NCBI GenBank assembly: GCA_009841005.1
Contig: VXMR01000130.1
Coordinates: 1-54,192 of the forward strand
Reading direction: 5' to 3'
Length of the DNA stretch: 54,192 nucleotides
Source of the DNA: Gemmatimonadales bacterium
GTDB lineage: Bacteria; Gemmatimonadota; Gemmatimonadetes; Palauibacterales; Palauibacteraceae
Within the stretch, counting starts at the first letter, position 1. Every line of letters begins with the position of its first letter. The translations under genes were made by a program, and so were the position numbers. Positions 8,343 through 17,403 of this stretch are shown here, one piece after another. The notes beneath the pieces are model-generated. The model made no database searches, had not been told where the DNA came from, and was given only the letters and a program-made list of their open reading frames with translations.

Positions 8343-11300
8343 TCAGCGCCGCCAGGCCGACGCGCCGGGGAGCCCGCTGCTCACCATCACTTCGAGCCCC
8401 GGCTCCGGCGCAAGATCCTCTGCCGCGCTCTCGGCCAGCGGACCCGGCGGCAGGTCGGTGAGAATGGCCCGCACCTGGCCCGTCCCCGGATCGCGCAGGA
8501 TCGCGACCGGAGGCTCGCTTCCCTCCGACATCTCGACGCTCCCGCCCGGCCCGGAGAGCACGACGCTCGTCAACTCCGTGGCCCACTCCGGCTGGACGGG
8601 CAGCGCGAAGGAGAATCCGGATCGCCCATCGCCATCCCACAGGCCTGCCATCGTGAAAGCCAGCGAGAACAGTTCGCCGCCGTCCGCCCGACGCCCGGTC
8701 AACCGCCACGGACCGCCGGAGGTGGGCACGGCCGGTCGCGTGTCGACGACGAAAGCGGGATCGAGCCAGGGATCTCCGTCCGCCGAGACGCCGCCGGACA
8801 CCACGAGCATGCGCGAGGCCGCCGGCGCGCCCCTCCGCACGTCGGTCGTGTCCTGGAGACGGAAGCGCAGCGCGTTCGAGAAGTAGTAGTCGCTGACCCA
8901 CGACGGGTCGCAGTAGGTCATGAAGTCCCGGACCGTGGATGTCGGATCCACGAGCGAGCCGCCGTCGCGCGGATCCCAGCCCCAGACACCGATCCCTCCA
9001 TTGTCGTACGGGAACGTCAGGTCCGGGCCTCCCTCGTCTCCTCGGCACGCCGCGTGCGACAGGCTGATGTTGTGCCCGAGTTCGTGCGCGATCGTCTCCG
9101 CACTCAGTATCGAGACCGCGGTCTTCCCCAGGTGCGTCAGGCTGTCGGGCCCGAACGGCAGCCAGGCGACGCCCGCGGCGCCGTCGGCATCCGGGATGAG
9201 ACCCATCCAGTGTCCGACCCCATCTTCCAACGTCCGGATGGTCACGACCCGACCGAGGATCTCGAAGATGTCGTTCGTGTCGACCCTCACGCTTGCGTGC
9301 CGGATGATCTCCAGTTCTCCGACAGGGAGATAGTTGTTCGTCTGCCAGAAGATCTCATCGTCCGGGTCGGCGTTACTGACGAGCGTCACCGCGTCCTGGT
9401 CGTTGTCCACGGTCGAGACGAACGGGATCAGGGTCAGGTACATCGGAGGCACGGCCTTCACATCGACGGCCGAGCGCCCGGTCTCGGGGATGCGCTTCGA
9501 CACGCCCAGATTCGCGTCGAGCGTGCCGTCGGGGTCGACCTCTACGACCATCTCCAACCCCGGCTGAATCACCTCGGCGCGGATGATGGCGTGAGGCGAG
9601 AGGTCGAGTTCGCCCTCCTGCACCTCCGTCGGAATCACGGATGAACCGGCCGGGATGTCCTCCACGTGCACCTCCGCGCCGTCGACGAAGAACGTGGCCC
9701 GGACGGGCGGGAGCAGCGCCCCCGTCTCCTGTTCGGATGCCACGAAGACGCGCAGGAGAGCCTCCTCGCCGGCCACGAGAGGGACCGGATAGTCACGCGA
9801 CTGTATAGCCTGCGTCAGGTAAGCCTCTGCGTGGGCTTCGGCCCCACATGTCCGGATCCGGTACTTCGAGAGCGCGGATTCCAGCCACGTGCGGAAGGCG
9901 GGGGTCTGAGGCATGCACAACCCCGTGTCCGCCGCCTGCAGTTCGAAGATCTCCTCGAGCGCGGTCATGCTCTCCGGCAGTTGCCCCGACAGGTCGGCGT
10001 TGCCTTGGACCCGCACACTGAAGAGCTGGCTGGCGTCCCCGAGGTCGGTCGGTAGCGGCCCCGACAACCGGTTGTTCTGCGCCCAGATGAACTGGAGGCT
10101 GTCTGCCTGGCCGAGTTCGGCCGGAAGCGGCCCCTCGATCATGTTGTCGGCGACCCAGAGCGAGAACAGGCTGTCGAGCTGGCCAATCCACGAAGGAAGG
10201 GGGTCCGACAATTCGTTGTCGTAGAGGCGGATCGCGCGGAGCCTCCCGAGTCCCGCAAGACTCTCGGGCAAGCCGCCCTCGATCCGCGTTTCCGTGATCC
10301 GCAGAACCTCCAGCGCGTCGAGGTTTCCGAACTCCTCGGGAATCGTACCGTCGAAGCGGGCCTCGTACAGGTTGATCGCCTCGAGGCTGGCGAGGTTGCC
10401 GAGTTCGGGCGGGATGGGGCCGGACAGCTGGTTTTCGCCCCCACCGATCCACAGCACCCTCAGATTCTCGAGGTTTCCGATTTCGGGCGGGATCTCGCCC
10501 TGGAAAGGGTTCCCGTCGATATCCATCCGTCGCAGTTCGGTGAGAAGGCCGATCTCCGCCGGGATCTCGCCCTCGAGCCGGTTGTAATCCAGCCGCAGCA
10601 CTCGGAGGCTGGGGAAGTACTGGATCTCGGTCGGGATCTCTCCCGACAGGTTGTTGCGATTCAGGTTGATCGCAGTGACCCGCCCCGTCGAATCGTCCAC
10701 CGAGATGCCGAACCAGTTCTCCAGCGGGGCGGTGGTTCCCCAGTTGGCCGATTCCGTCCAAGTATCTCCGCCCATGGCCTCGTAGAGCTTCATCAGGTCC
10801 GACCGTTCCTCGTTGCAGGCGAGGAACTCGCCCTCACGCGTGGGAACGGCGCTCAGCCACGCCTGGAAACCCTCGTCGCGCACCGTGCACAGCATGGTGC
10901 CGCCGTAGTTGAGCGTCTGGATGCCCAGCTCCGAGAGAGAAAACGGGATGGGACCGGAGAGTTTGTCGTTCCCGCCCACCTCGAGTTCGGTGAGGAAGGC
11001 CAGGCTTCCGAGGTCCTCGGGAAGCTGCCCGTTCAGGCCGTTCTCGCTCAGGTCGATCGCCGTCACGCGCGAGTTCGCATTCGCCGTCACGCCGTACCAG
11101 CTTCCGACTGGCGCGTCCGTCCCCCAGCCGTCGTTGTTCGTCCATTCGCCCCCGCGCGTGCCGACGTAGAGGTCCATGAGCGTCGCCCGATCCAGGCTGT
11201 GCACCGCGACCGGCGCGGAGTTCGAGACGGGGCCCGACGTGGCCGTCAGGCTCGCGCTGCCCTCCTTCAGGCCGGTCACGAGCCCGGTGGCATCGATCGT

Positions 11301-11621
11301 CGCGACGGCCGGATCGCTGATGGTCCACGTCACCACCGCATCCGAGATGGGCTGCGCCCGGTCGTTCAGGACGCGCGCCCGCACACGAATCGTGTCGCCC
11401 GCCACGACTGCGACCTCCTCCGGTTCAAGCGTGATTCTTGCCGGCACGGTCGCGGTTGGGGGCGGCGGCGGCGGCCCGGGCGGTGGTCCCGCCGTGTCGT
11501 CCCCTCCACAGGAGAGGATCGCCAGACCGGCAAAGCCGAGCACCGCGGAACGGGCGGCGCGTGCACGGGGGGAGCGATAGGAATCGGAGCTGCCGGAGGT
11601 CGTGCGGATGCGCTTCGCCAT
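8343..11621 (-). CDS. lipoprotein with Big_2 domain, plant-type leucine-rich repeats and metzincin-like protease domain
   Basis: About 1092 residues. The lipobox LAILSC puts the lipidated Cys at 38, followed by a Pro-rich spacer. Next is a Big_2-like beta domain (about 55-145: ITLEPEEVAVVAGD ... VVTWTISDPAVATID). LRRs follow at about 155-575, of the L-x-x-N-x-L-x-G-x-I/L-P type, arranged as two sets. Each set opens with a cap rich in GG-x-W and WGTxAPxxxWxG. The C-terminal half holds HELGHNISLSH (near 844-854), which matches HExxHxxxxxH, and a Met-turn-like DFMTYCDPSW about 50 residues later. A beta domain ends the protein. It is expected to be an outer-membrane or surface zinc protease. ATG 11621 has GAGGGG upstream. 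The S9 lipoprotein gene lies just upstream. Confidence 0.82.
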   Translation of the reverse strand: MAKRIRTTSGSSDSYRSPRARAARSAVLGFAGLAILSCGGDDTAGPPPGPPPPPPTATVPARITLEPEEVAVVAGDTIRVRARVLNDRAQPISDAVVTWTISDPAVATIDATGLVTGLKEGSASLTATSGPVSNSAPVAVHSLDRATLMDLYVGTRGGEWTNNDGWGTDAPVGSWYGVTANANSRVTAIDLSENGLNGQLPEDLGSLAFLTELEVGGNDKLSGPIPFSLSELGIQTLNYGGTMLCTVRDEGFQAWLSAVPTREGEFLACNEERSDLMKLYEAMGGDTWTESANWGTTAPLENWFGISVDDSTGRVTAINLNRNNLSGEIPTEIQYFPSLRVLRLDYNRLEGEIPAEIGLLTELRRMDIDGNPFQGEIPPEIGNLENLRVLWIGGGENQLSGPIPPELGNLASLEAINLYEARFDGTIPEEFGNLDALEVLRITETRIEGGLPESLAGLGRLRAIRLYDNELSDPLPSWIGQLDSLFSLWVADNMIEGPLPAELGQADSLQFIWAQNNRLSGPLPTDLGDASQLFSVRVQGNADLSGQLPESMTALEEIFELQAADTGLCMPQTPAFRTWLESALSKYRIRTCGAEAHAEAYLTQAIQSRDYPVPLVAGEEALLRVFVASEQETGALLPPVRATFFVDGAEVHVEDIPAGSSVIPTEVQEGELDLSPHAIIRAEVIQPGLEMVVEVDPDGTLDANLGVSKRIPETGRSAVDVKAVPPMYLTLIPFVSTVDNDQDAVTLVSNADPDDEIFWQTNNYLPVGELEIIRHASVRVDTNDIFEILGRVVTIRTLEDGVGHWMGLIPDADGAAGVAWLPFGPDSLTHLGKTAVSILSAETIAHELGHNISLSHAACRGDEGGPDLTFPYDNGGIGVWGWDPRDGGSLVDPTSTVRDFMTYCDPSWVSDYYFSNALRFRLQDTTDVRRGAPAASRMLVVSGGVSADGDPWLDPAFVVDTRPAVPTSGGPWRLTGRRADGGELFSLAFTMAGLWDGDGRSGFSFALPVQPEWATELTSVVLSGPGGSVEMSEGSEPPVAILRDPGTGQVRAILTDLPPGPLAESAAEDLAPEPGLEVMVSSGLPGASAWRR

Positions 11622-11728
11622 GGGTTCCCCTCGCGTCTTTTCGGGGACGGGTGCCGGCCGTGAAGGACCGCCATGTCCGCTACCGGGCAACGCCCCCGAG
11701 TGTGCCTGCAAACAGGACCGGTTATTTT

Positions 11729-13726
11729 TTAGTCTAAAGACCTGTCGTCCGGTTGGCACCCTCCGAGGTGCTCGTCAAAGAAGGCGCCGAGCCGGCTGTA
11801 CATGTCGACCGAGTTGGAGGGATCCCGGAAGCCGTGTCCCTCGGGATACGTCTTCGATTCGAATTCCTTGCCGAGCGCCTCGAGCCGCTCGACCGCGAGT
11901 TCGAAGTTCTCGAACGGCGCCCTCACATCGAATTCTCCATGCATGATGAGGACGGGAGCCGTGATGCGGTCCATCCGGTCGAGCGTCTCGCTCTTCGCGT
12001 AGATCTCGGGCCGCTCCTCGGGCGTCCCGCCGTGCCCCGTGATCGTGAAGATCTTCCCCAGGCGGTCCGCGTACGGCAGCGTCAGGGACTCGGAGTAGAT
12101 GCCGCGCATGGGGACGGCCGCATCGAACTTGTCGGGCGTGCGCGTGATCGCGGACATGGACTGCATGCCTCCGTAGCTCCCGCCGTAGATGCCTACGCGC
12201 CCGTTGACGTACGGCTGGCGGCGCAGCCAGTCCGCCGCGGCGCCCGGGTCCTTCGACTGGTCGTTCAGCCAGTCCTCGACCGACAGATCCTGAAACTCGC
12301 GACCGAAGCCGGACCCTCCGCGATAGTTGATGGCGAGCACGACGAAACCCTCGTTCGCGAGGTACTGCTCCACGAGGTTCGTCCCCTGCGTGTAGGAGTT
12401 CGTCCCTCCCCCATGCACCTGGACGAGGGCCGGGCACGCGGGCGGGTCGGAGCCGGCGGAGCGCGCGACCCGGACCGCCGGCGGCAGGTAGAGAAATCCC
12501 TGGATGTACAGGCCGTCGAAGGAGCGGAAGGAGATCTCCGCGGGACGCTGGACGCCTTCGAAGTCCGGCGAAAAGTCCGTCACGCGGGCCGGGGTTCCGC
12601 CGTCGAGGTCGAGGAGCCAGGCTTCCCTGCCCTCCGTCGCCGCATCCCGCGTGAACACGGCGCGGCTGCCATCCGGCGTCGCGTGCAGCGACGACCACGC
12701 CCCGCCGACGTTCGTGACCCGCGTGGCGACGCCGCCGGAGGCGGGGACGGACCACAGATCGAAGGCGCCGCGCTGCTGGTACGGGAAGTAGATGCGCTCG
12801 CCATCGCCGGACCAGAAGGGGTCGAAGCGCATGATCGCGTCGGTCGCGTAGACCTGCATGTCGAGCGGCGCTTCGCGGAGGACGCGGGGGACGGTACCGG
12901 CGAGATCGAGGTCGATACGGTACAGGTACGCGAGGTCCTCGTACCAGTACTCGTCCTTGGACGTCCCCATCAGGACGAGGCTCGATCCGTCCGGCGACCA
13001 GACGGGGCTCGAGGAAGCCATGAGCGAAGCGGAGACCCGGTGCGCTTCGCCGGACGCCACGGCGACGAGCCACACGTCGTCGTGCCACCAGTCGGCCCGG
13101 TTGGAGATGTAGGCGATCCACCGACCGTCCGGCGACCACATGGGGCTGAAGCGGCTGTCGTCGGCCTCCGCCGCGCCGGCCGTCAGCTGCCGCGGGGGCG
13201 TCGCCCCGGTCGCGTTGACGAGCCAGATGTCCTGGGAGCCGGAGGCCGTGGAGTAGTAGGCGAGCGTCGTGCCGTCCGGCGACCACGAGGGGGCGCGAAG
13301 ACCGCTCACGCCTTCCACCACGACCACCCGGTCCGATGTTCCCGCTTCTGCGACGACGAGGCTTCCTCCGGCGATGAAGGCCAACCGCTCCCCTTCCGGG
13401 GACCACGTCTGCGCGCCGCCGGCGAGCCGGAAGGTCGCGGCTTCTCCCTCCGCGGCCGCCACCTCCCCCGTCGCCGAAGTCGGGACAAGGTGGATCCCGC
13501 GTCCCCCCGCGCCTTCGACAGGTCCGGCCACCGCGAGCATGGATCCGTCGGGCGAGAGCACGGCGCGTCCGGCGCCCCCCGCGGCCGTGAAGAGGTTCTC
13601 CAGCGTGAGCGGGATCCGGCCGTCGTCGACGACCCCGCCGCCGGGGGGCGAGCAGCCGATTGCGAGGAGCCCCAGGACCGCGTACCGCCTGTGGCGCTTT
13701 CGGACGGATCGCGGGGATCGAGACAC
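11729..13726 (-). CDS. S9 family (prolyl oligopeptidase-like) peptidase lipoprotein
   Basis: A 665-residue envelope serine peptidase. The N-terminus (RKRHRRYAVLGLLAIGC) is a lipoprotein signal with Cys25. A PD40/TolB propeller follows (repeated SPDG motifs up to about residue 380), then an alpha/beta-hydrolase domain. It has VQVHGGGTNSY (oxyanion region), the nucleophile elbow GGSYGG (near 515), an Asp in HGEFDVRAP (near 598) and the His in EGHGF (near 630). It is expected to trim peptides in the periplasm or at the outer membrane. It closely resembles the protein at 21169-23103. GTG 13726 was preferred over ATG 13753 because AGGAGG lies 4 bases before it. It precedes the LRR-metzincin gene by 107 bases on the same strand. 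Confidence 0.88.
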   Translation of the reverse strand: MSRSPRSVRKRHRRYAVLGLLAIGCSPPGGGVVDDGRIPLTLENLFTAAGGAGRAVLSPDGSMLAVAGPVEGAGGRGIHLVPTSATGEVAAAEGEAATFRLAGGAQTWSPEGERLAFIAGGSLVVAEAGTSDRVVVVEGVSGLRAPSWSPDGTTLAYYSTASGSQDIWLVNATGATPPRQLTAGAAEADDSRFSPMWSPDGRWIAYISNRADWWHDDVWLVAVASGEAHRVSASLMASSSPVWSPDGSSLVLMGTSKDEYWYEDLAYLYRIDLDLAGTVPRVLREAPLDMQVYATDAIMRFDPFWSGDGERIYFPYQQRGAFDLWSVPASGGVATRVTNVGGAWSSLHATPDGSRAVFTRDAATEGREAWLLDLDGGTPARVTDFSPDFEGVQRPAEISFRSFDGLYIQGFLYLPPAVRVARSAGSDPPACPALVQVHGGGTNSYTQGTNLVEQYLANEGFVVLAINYRGGSGFGREFQDLSVEDWLNDQSKDPGAAADWLRRQPYVNGRVGIYGGSYGGMQSMSAITRTPDKFDAAVPMRGIYSESLTLPYADRLGKIFTITGHGGTPEERPEIYAKSETLDRMDRITAPVLIMHGEFDVRAPFENFELAVERLEALGKEFESKTYPEGHGFRDPSNSVDMYSRLGAFFDEHLGGCQPDDRSLD

Positions 13727-13730
13727 GGTT

Positions 13731-13736
13731 CCTCCT
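13731..13736 (-). promoter_or_regulatory. ribosome binding site deciding a GTG start
   Basis: A perfect AGGAGG on the minus strand, 4 bases before GTG 13726. The alternative ATG 13753 has no such site. The spacing is slightly short but this remains the best start for the S9 lipoprotein. Confidence 0.6.
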
Positions 13737-13817
13737 GAGGGACGGTTTCGCATGAGTATTGCCCGGGGCGATGGTCCGACAATACCGATCAGAGAAGGAA
13801 AAACCCATTCCGCGACC

Positions 13818-13822
13818 GGAGG
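13818..13822 (+). promoter_or_regulatory. ribosome binding site for a TTG start
   Basis: GGAGG, 10 bases before TTG 13833, in the 106-base divergent gap between the S9 lipoprotein and the membrane-protein gene. It supports TTG over the upstream ATG 13752, which would place the start almost on top of the divergent gene's start. Confidence 0.5.
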
Positions 13823-13832
13823 TCGAAGCGCT

Positions 13833-14450
13833 TTGACCGAACCTGCCGTCACGCTGACCGACTACGGGCTCACGCTGCTCTGCGCCGTGCTGGTGTGGCT
13901 CGCGCGCTCACACGTGAGGGCCGATCTGCGCCCGTGGGCGATGGGACTCTTCGCCGGCTCGGGCGCCGCGGCCCTCTTCGGCGGCACGGTGCACGGCTTC
14001 TTCGGGGACGCCGCGACCCTCGGATACCGCGTCCTCTGGCCCGCCACGATTCTCACGGTGGGAGCTACGGGACTCGCCGCCTGGGGCCTGGGCGCACGGA
14101 TCGATGGCCCGCCCGGGGGTACGCGGTGGATCACCAGGCTCGCCGGGCTCGCCTACATTGCCTACGTCGCCATCGTGCTGGCAGGGTGGCAGGCGTTCGC
14201 CGTCGCGGTCGCCTTCTATCTGCCTGCCGTCATCTTTCTCACCGTGCGCTTTGCACGGGCTTGGCGTCGCCGCCCCACCGCAAGCCGGCGGCGGGCGCTG
14301 ATCGGCTTCGGGCTCACCTTCGCCGCGGCGGCCATCCAGCAACTTCAGATCCCGATCCACCCCGTCAGGTTCGACCACAACGCGCTGTACCACGTCGTGC
14401 AGGCGGCGGCGTTCATCCTGCTCTATCAGGGGATCAGCGGCGAAGAGTAA
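13833..14450 (+). CDS. unknown multi-pass membrane protein
   Basis: A 205-residue protein with seven likely membrane spans, the first from LTDYGLTLLCAVLVWLA. A GGTVHGFFGD motif follows the second span and a His-rich stretch (QIPIHPVRFDHNALYH) precedes the last. I do not recognise the family with certainty; the His residues could bind a metal or cofactor, but nothing proves this. The TTG start has GGAGG 10 bases upstream; ATG 13752 is the alternative and would add 27 residues without membrane character. It is divergent from the S9 lipoprotein gene and leads the plus-strand run, 29 bases before the next S9 gene. Confidence 0.75.
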   Translation: MTEPAVTLTDYGLTLLCAVLVWLARSHVRADLRPWAMGLFAGSGAAALFGGTVHGFFGDAATLGYRVLWPATILTVGATGLAAWGLGARIDGPPGGTRWITRLAGLAYIAYVAIVLAGWQAFAVAVAFYLPAVIFLTVRFARAWRRRPTASRRRALIGFGLTFAAAAIQQLQIPIHPVRFDHNALYHVVQAAAFILLYQGISGEE

Positions 14451-14479
14451 CGATGCTTCTCCAACGTCAGGGGTGTGCC

Positions 14480-16519
14480 ATGCGTGACGTCACCTTCCCC
14501 GGCTCCCGGCTTCTCGCCGCGGGTTCCGTTCTCTCCCTCGTCCTCTCCACCGGATTGCTCGCCCAGGAAAGCCGCCCGATGACGGTCGAGGATGTCCTCG
14601 CCCTCAAGAGCCTGTCGCAGGTCTCCGTGAGCCCGGACGGACAGTGGGTGGCCTACGTCGTCACGGAACGGGACATGGGAGAGGACCGCCAGGAGACGGA
14701 CGTATGGGTCGTTCCGGCGGCGGGCGGCCCCGCGGACGTCCGTCAGCTCACCTTCCGCCCGGGATCCGACGATTCGCCGGTCTGGCACCCATCGGGGGAA
14801 TGGCTCGCCTTCTCCTCGGACCGCGAAGGGGTGAGGCAGGTCTACGGCATCCGGCCGGACGGCGGCGAGGCATGGCAGGTGACGTCCCACGAGACCTCGG
14901 TCGGGAGCTTCCGCTTCGCGCCCAATGGCCGGCGGCTCGGCTTCGTGGCGAGCCCCTCCGCGACGGAGGCGGACCGCGAACTCGAGGAGGTGCGGGGACG
15001 CCCGATGGTCTGGGACTCCGTCTACACGGACCAGTGGTCGCGCCTCCACGTTGCCGAAGTCGAGGACAATGTGGCCGGCGAGGGAGTCAGGTGGTCGCCG
15101 GACGGCCTCCACGTGGTGTCCTTCGTATGGTCCCCCGATTCGCGAGCCGTCGCGTTCGGTGCGCGCTCGTCGCCGGTGCTGAGGACGACCTACTACGGGG
15201 CGACGTACGTCCAGGAGGGAGCGGAAACCGAGGCCCGGAGCGTCACCTCCATTCCGGGCGGCGAGAATCCGGTGGCGTGGGATGATGAATCGGGACTCAT
15301 CGTGTCCGGGACGGGACAACTCCTCGGAACCTTCAATCGGCAGCTGTGGCGGGTGCCGTTCGGCGCGGACGGCAGCGCCCTGGACCCTGTTTCGCTCACG
15401 GGCGATCTGGACGCGAACGCGAACCTCGTCCACATCGATGGGGCGCGGCTCATCGTCTCCGCGGCCCGGCGCACCGGAGCCACGGTGTACCGGATCCCTC
15501 TCGCCGACGGCGCCGCGGCGGGCGCGCCGCGCGATCTGACCGATGGCCGGCGCTACTACTCCGGCGCCTCCGCATCCGCGGACGGGAACTTCCTCGCCTT
15601 CACCGCCGAGGACGGCATGACGCCTCCGGACATCTTCATCACCTCGATGGACACGTTTCGTCCCGAGCGTCTGACCGACCTGAACCCGCAGGTGGCCGAT
15701 CTCGCGCTCGGCGAGCAGGGGGTCGAGTCGTGGCCTTCGCGGGCCGGAGGAGAGGAGATCGAAGGCGTGCTCACACTTCCCGTCGGGTACGAGGAAGGGG
15801 ACCGCGTCCCGATGGTCCTCGTGATCCACGGCGGCCCTTCCGGCATCTCATCGGACCGTTTCAACGCGACGCGCGGCGCCTACCCGGTGCAGGTGTACGC
15901 GGGCATGGGATTCGCCGTGCTGCAGCCGAACTACCGGGGCTCGAGCGGCTACGGCGAGCGTTTTCGGGGTCTCAACCGCGGCGACATCTCGGGCCGGGAC
16001 TGGGTCGACATCGACTCCGGGGTGGACGCCATGGTCGAGCGCGGAATCGCGGATCCCGAACGGCTCGCGGTGAGCGGATGGAGCTTCGGAGGCCACCACA
16101 CCTACTGGGGGATCACGCAGACCGACCGCTTCAGGGCCGCGAGCGCGGGCGCCGGCGCGAACGACCTCATCTCCATGTACTCGCAGACGGACATCCCCGA
16201 ATTCTACCACACGTATCTGGGTCCGAAGCCGTGGGAGGACTGGGATCTCTACGAGGAGCGCTCCGCGTACCGCCATGTTGAAAACGTGACGACACCGCTC
16301 CTGATCCAGGTGGGCGAAAGGGACGAGAGGGTGCCCGCTGAACAGAGCATCCAGTTCTTCGAGGCCGTCCGCGCCATCGGTAAGGCGCCGACGACCCTCG
16401 TGCTTTATCCCGATCAGCCACATGGTGTTAGATCCCCTCGTCTCCAGCGGGATCTCATGTCGAGAAACGTGGAATGGCTCACGCGCTGGGTCCTGGAGCC
16501 GGAAGCGCTGGTTCCGTGA
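14480..16519 (+). CDS. S9 family peptidase, periplasmic (dipeptidyl/acylaminoacyl peptidase-like)
   Basis: A 679-residue exported serine peptidase. A classical signal peptide (about 1-30, hydrophobic LLAAGSVLSLVLSTGLLA then QES) is followed by a TolB-like propeller beginning with SLSQVSVSPDGQWVAYV and several SPDG/HPSGEWLAF blades to about 400. The catalytic domain shows VIHGGPSG (oxyanion), GWSFGG with the nucleophile near 533, an Asp in GERDERVP near 614 and a His in DQPHGV near 646. Unlike the other two S9 proteins here it has no lipobox, so it is probably soluble in the periplasm. ATG 14480 has CAGGGG upstream; ATG 14453 is possible. A 62-base gap separates it from the cytochrome gene. 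Confidence 0.88.
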   Translation: MRDVTFPGSRLLAAGSVLSLVLSTGLLAQESRPMTVEDVLALKSLSQVSVSPDGQWVAYVVTERDMGEDRQETDVWVVPAAGGPADVRQLTFRPGSDDSPVWHPSGEWLAFSSDREGVRQVYGIRPDGGEAWQVTSHETSVGSFRFAPNGRRLGFVASPSATEADRELEEVRGRPMVWDSVYTDQWSRLHVAEVEDNVAGEGVRWSPDGLHVVSFVWSPDSRAVAFGARSSPVLRTTYYGATYVQEGAETEARSVTSIPGGENPVAWDDESGLIVSGTGQLLGTFNRQLWRVPFGADGSALDPVSLTGDLDANANLVHIDGARLIVSAARRTGATVYRIPLADGAAAGAPRDLTDGRRYYSGASASADGNFLAFTAEDGMTPPDIFITSMDTFRPERLTDLNPQVADLALGEQGVESWPSRAGGEEIEGVLTLPVGYEEGDRVPMVLVIHGGPSGISSDRFNATRGAYPVQVYAGMGFAVLQPNYRGSSGYGERFRGLNRGDISGRDWVDIDSGVDAMVERGIADPERLAVSGWSFGGHHTYWGITQTDRFRAASAGAGANDLISMYSQTDIPEFYHTYLGPKPWEDWDLYEERSAYRHVENVTTPLLIQVGERDERVPAEQSIQFFEAVRAIGKAPTTLVLYPDQPHGVRSPRLQRDLMSRNVEWLTRWVLEPEALVP

Positions 16520-16567
16520 CGCCCTGTTGGGCCGCTACGTTCATTAACGACATGAAGGTACGCCCGC

Positions 16568-16578
16568 GGAGGAGGAGG
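16568..16578 (+). promoter_or_regulatory. ribosome binding site deciding a GTG start
   Basis: A purine run GGAGGAGGAGG ends 3 bases before GTG 16582; its central GGAGG gives a 6-base spacing. The upstream ATG 16552 has no such site and would put ten mostly basic residues in front of the signal peptide. Confidence 0.55.
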
Positions 16579-16581
16579 ATC

Positions 16582-17403
16582 GTGCGACGCTCCCGTCCGA
16601 GTCTTTGCGGTCTCGTGCTCGCGGCAGGCATGCTCGCGACGACAACCGGCCCGGCCGCGGCCCAGGAGGAGCCCGACCTCACGGAAGCCGGTCTCGCGCG
16701 CGGCGAGATGTTCTACCAGGCCCACTGCGGCCGGTGCCACGGCATGCTCGGCCAGGGGGGAGAGGGGCCGAGCCTGGCGCGCCCCACCCTGCCCCGCGCG
16801 CCGGACCACGAATCGCTCGTCGAGGTGATCCGGGGCGGGATCTCAGGTACCGGCATGCCGGGGACGCGATCCAACCTCGTGTCGGACCTCGAGGTCGACC
16901 TCATCGCCGCCTACGTCCGCTCGCTGGCGGAGGACGTCGTCAGGGAGGTCGCGGGGGACGCCGCGCGGGGACAGGAAGTGTTCGCCTCCGCGGGCGACTG
17001 CTACTCCTGCCACGTCGTCGACGGCCGCGGGACGGGGATCGGCCCCGAACTCACAGGGATCGGGCAGCGGCGCGGCGTCGATTACCTCTACGCGTCGCTG
17101 CGGACGCCCGGGTCGGAGTTGCCGGTCACCAGACGAGGCATTCTGCGGGGGTTCAGGGGATACCTGCCGATCCGCGCCGTCACGCGCGAGGGCCGCGTCA
17201 TCACGGGCATGCGCGTGAACGAGGATGCCTTCACGATCCAGTTGCGGTCGATCTCCGGCCGCACGGTCTCGCTTCGCAAGGAAGACCTCGTGGAACTCGA
17301 GAAACAGTTCGATCACTCGCTGATGCCCGCCGTGGAGGAGATGACGGAAGCGGACATCGACGACCTCGTCGCCTTCCTGACCGACCTCGGAGGGGGATCA
17401 TGA
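16582..17403 (+). CDS. di-haem c-type cytochrome
   Basis: A 273-residue periplasmic electron carrier. The signal peptide (RRSRP then a hydrophobic core ending AAAQ) is followed by two cytochrome c domains. The first haem site is CGRCH at 49-53, with a probable axial Met in GMPGT (91-95); the second is CYSCH at 140-144, with a likely ligand among the later Met residues. The gene overlaps the PQQ dehydrogenase gene by 4 bases (ATGA). This fits the known pairing in which the cytochrome takes electrons from reduced PQQ and passes them to a terminal oxidase. The region around 200-250, with RVITGMRVNEDAFTIQLR, resembles the haem-binding domain of planctomycete-type proteins. The GTG start is supported by a strong purine-rich Shine-Dalgarno. 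Confidence 0.88.
   Translation: MRRSRPSLCGLVLAAGMLATTTGPAAAQEEPDLTEAGLARGEMFYQAHCGRCHGMLGQGGEGPSLARPTLPRAPDHESLVEVIRGGISGTGMPGTRSNLVSDLEVDLIAAYVRSLAEDVVREVAGDAARGQEVFASAGDCYSCHVVDGRGTGIGPELTGIGQRRGVDYLYASLRTPGSELPVTRRGILRGFRGYLPIRAVTREGRVITGMRVNEDAFTIQLRSISGRTVSLRKEDLVELEKQFDHSLMPAVEEMTEADIDDLVAFLTDLGGGS

Noticed and set aside
11753-13738. 661-codon plus-strand open frame
   Set aside because: It is antisense to the S9 lipoprotein, whose catalytic motifs are intact; the translation is low-complexity.
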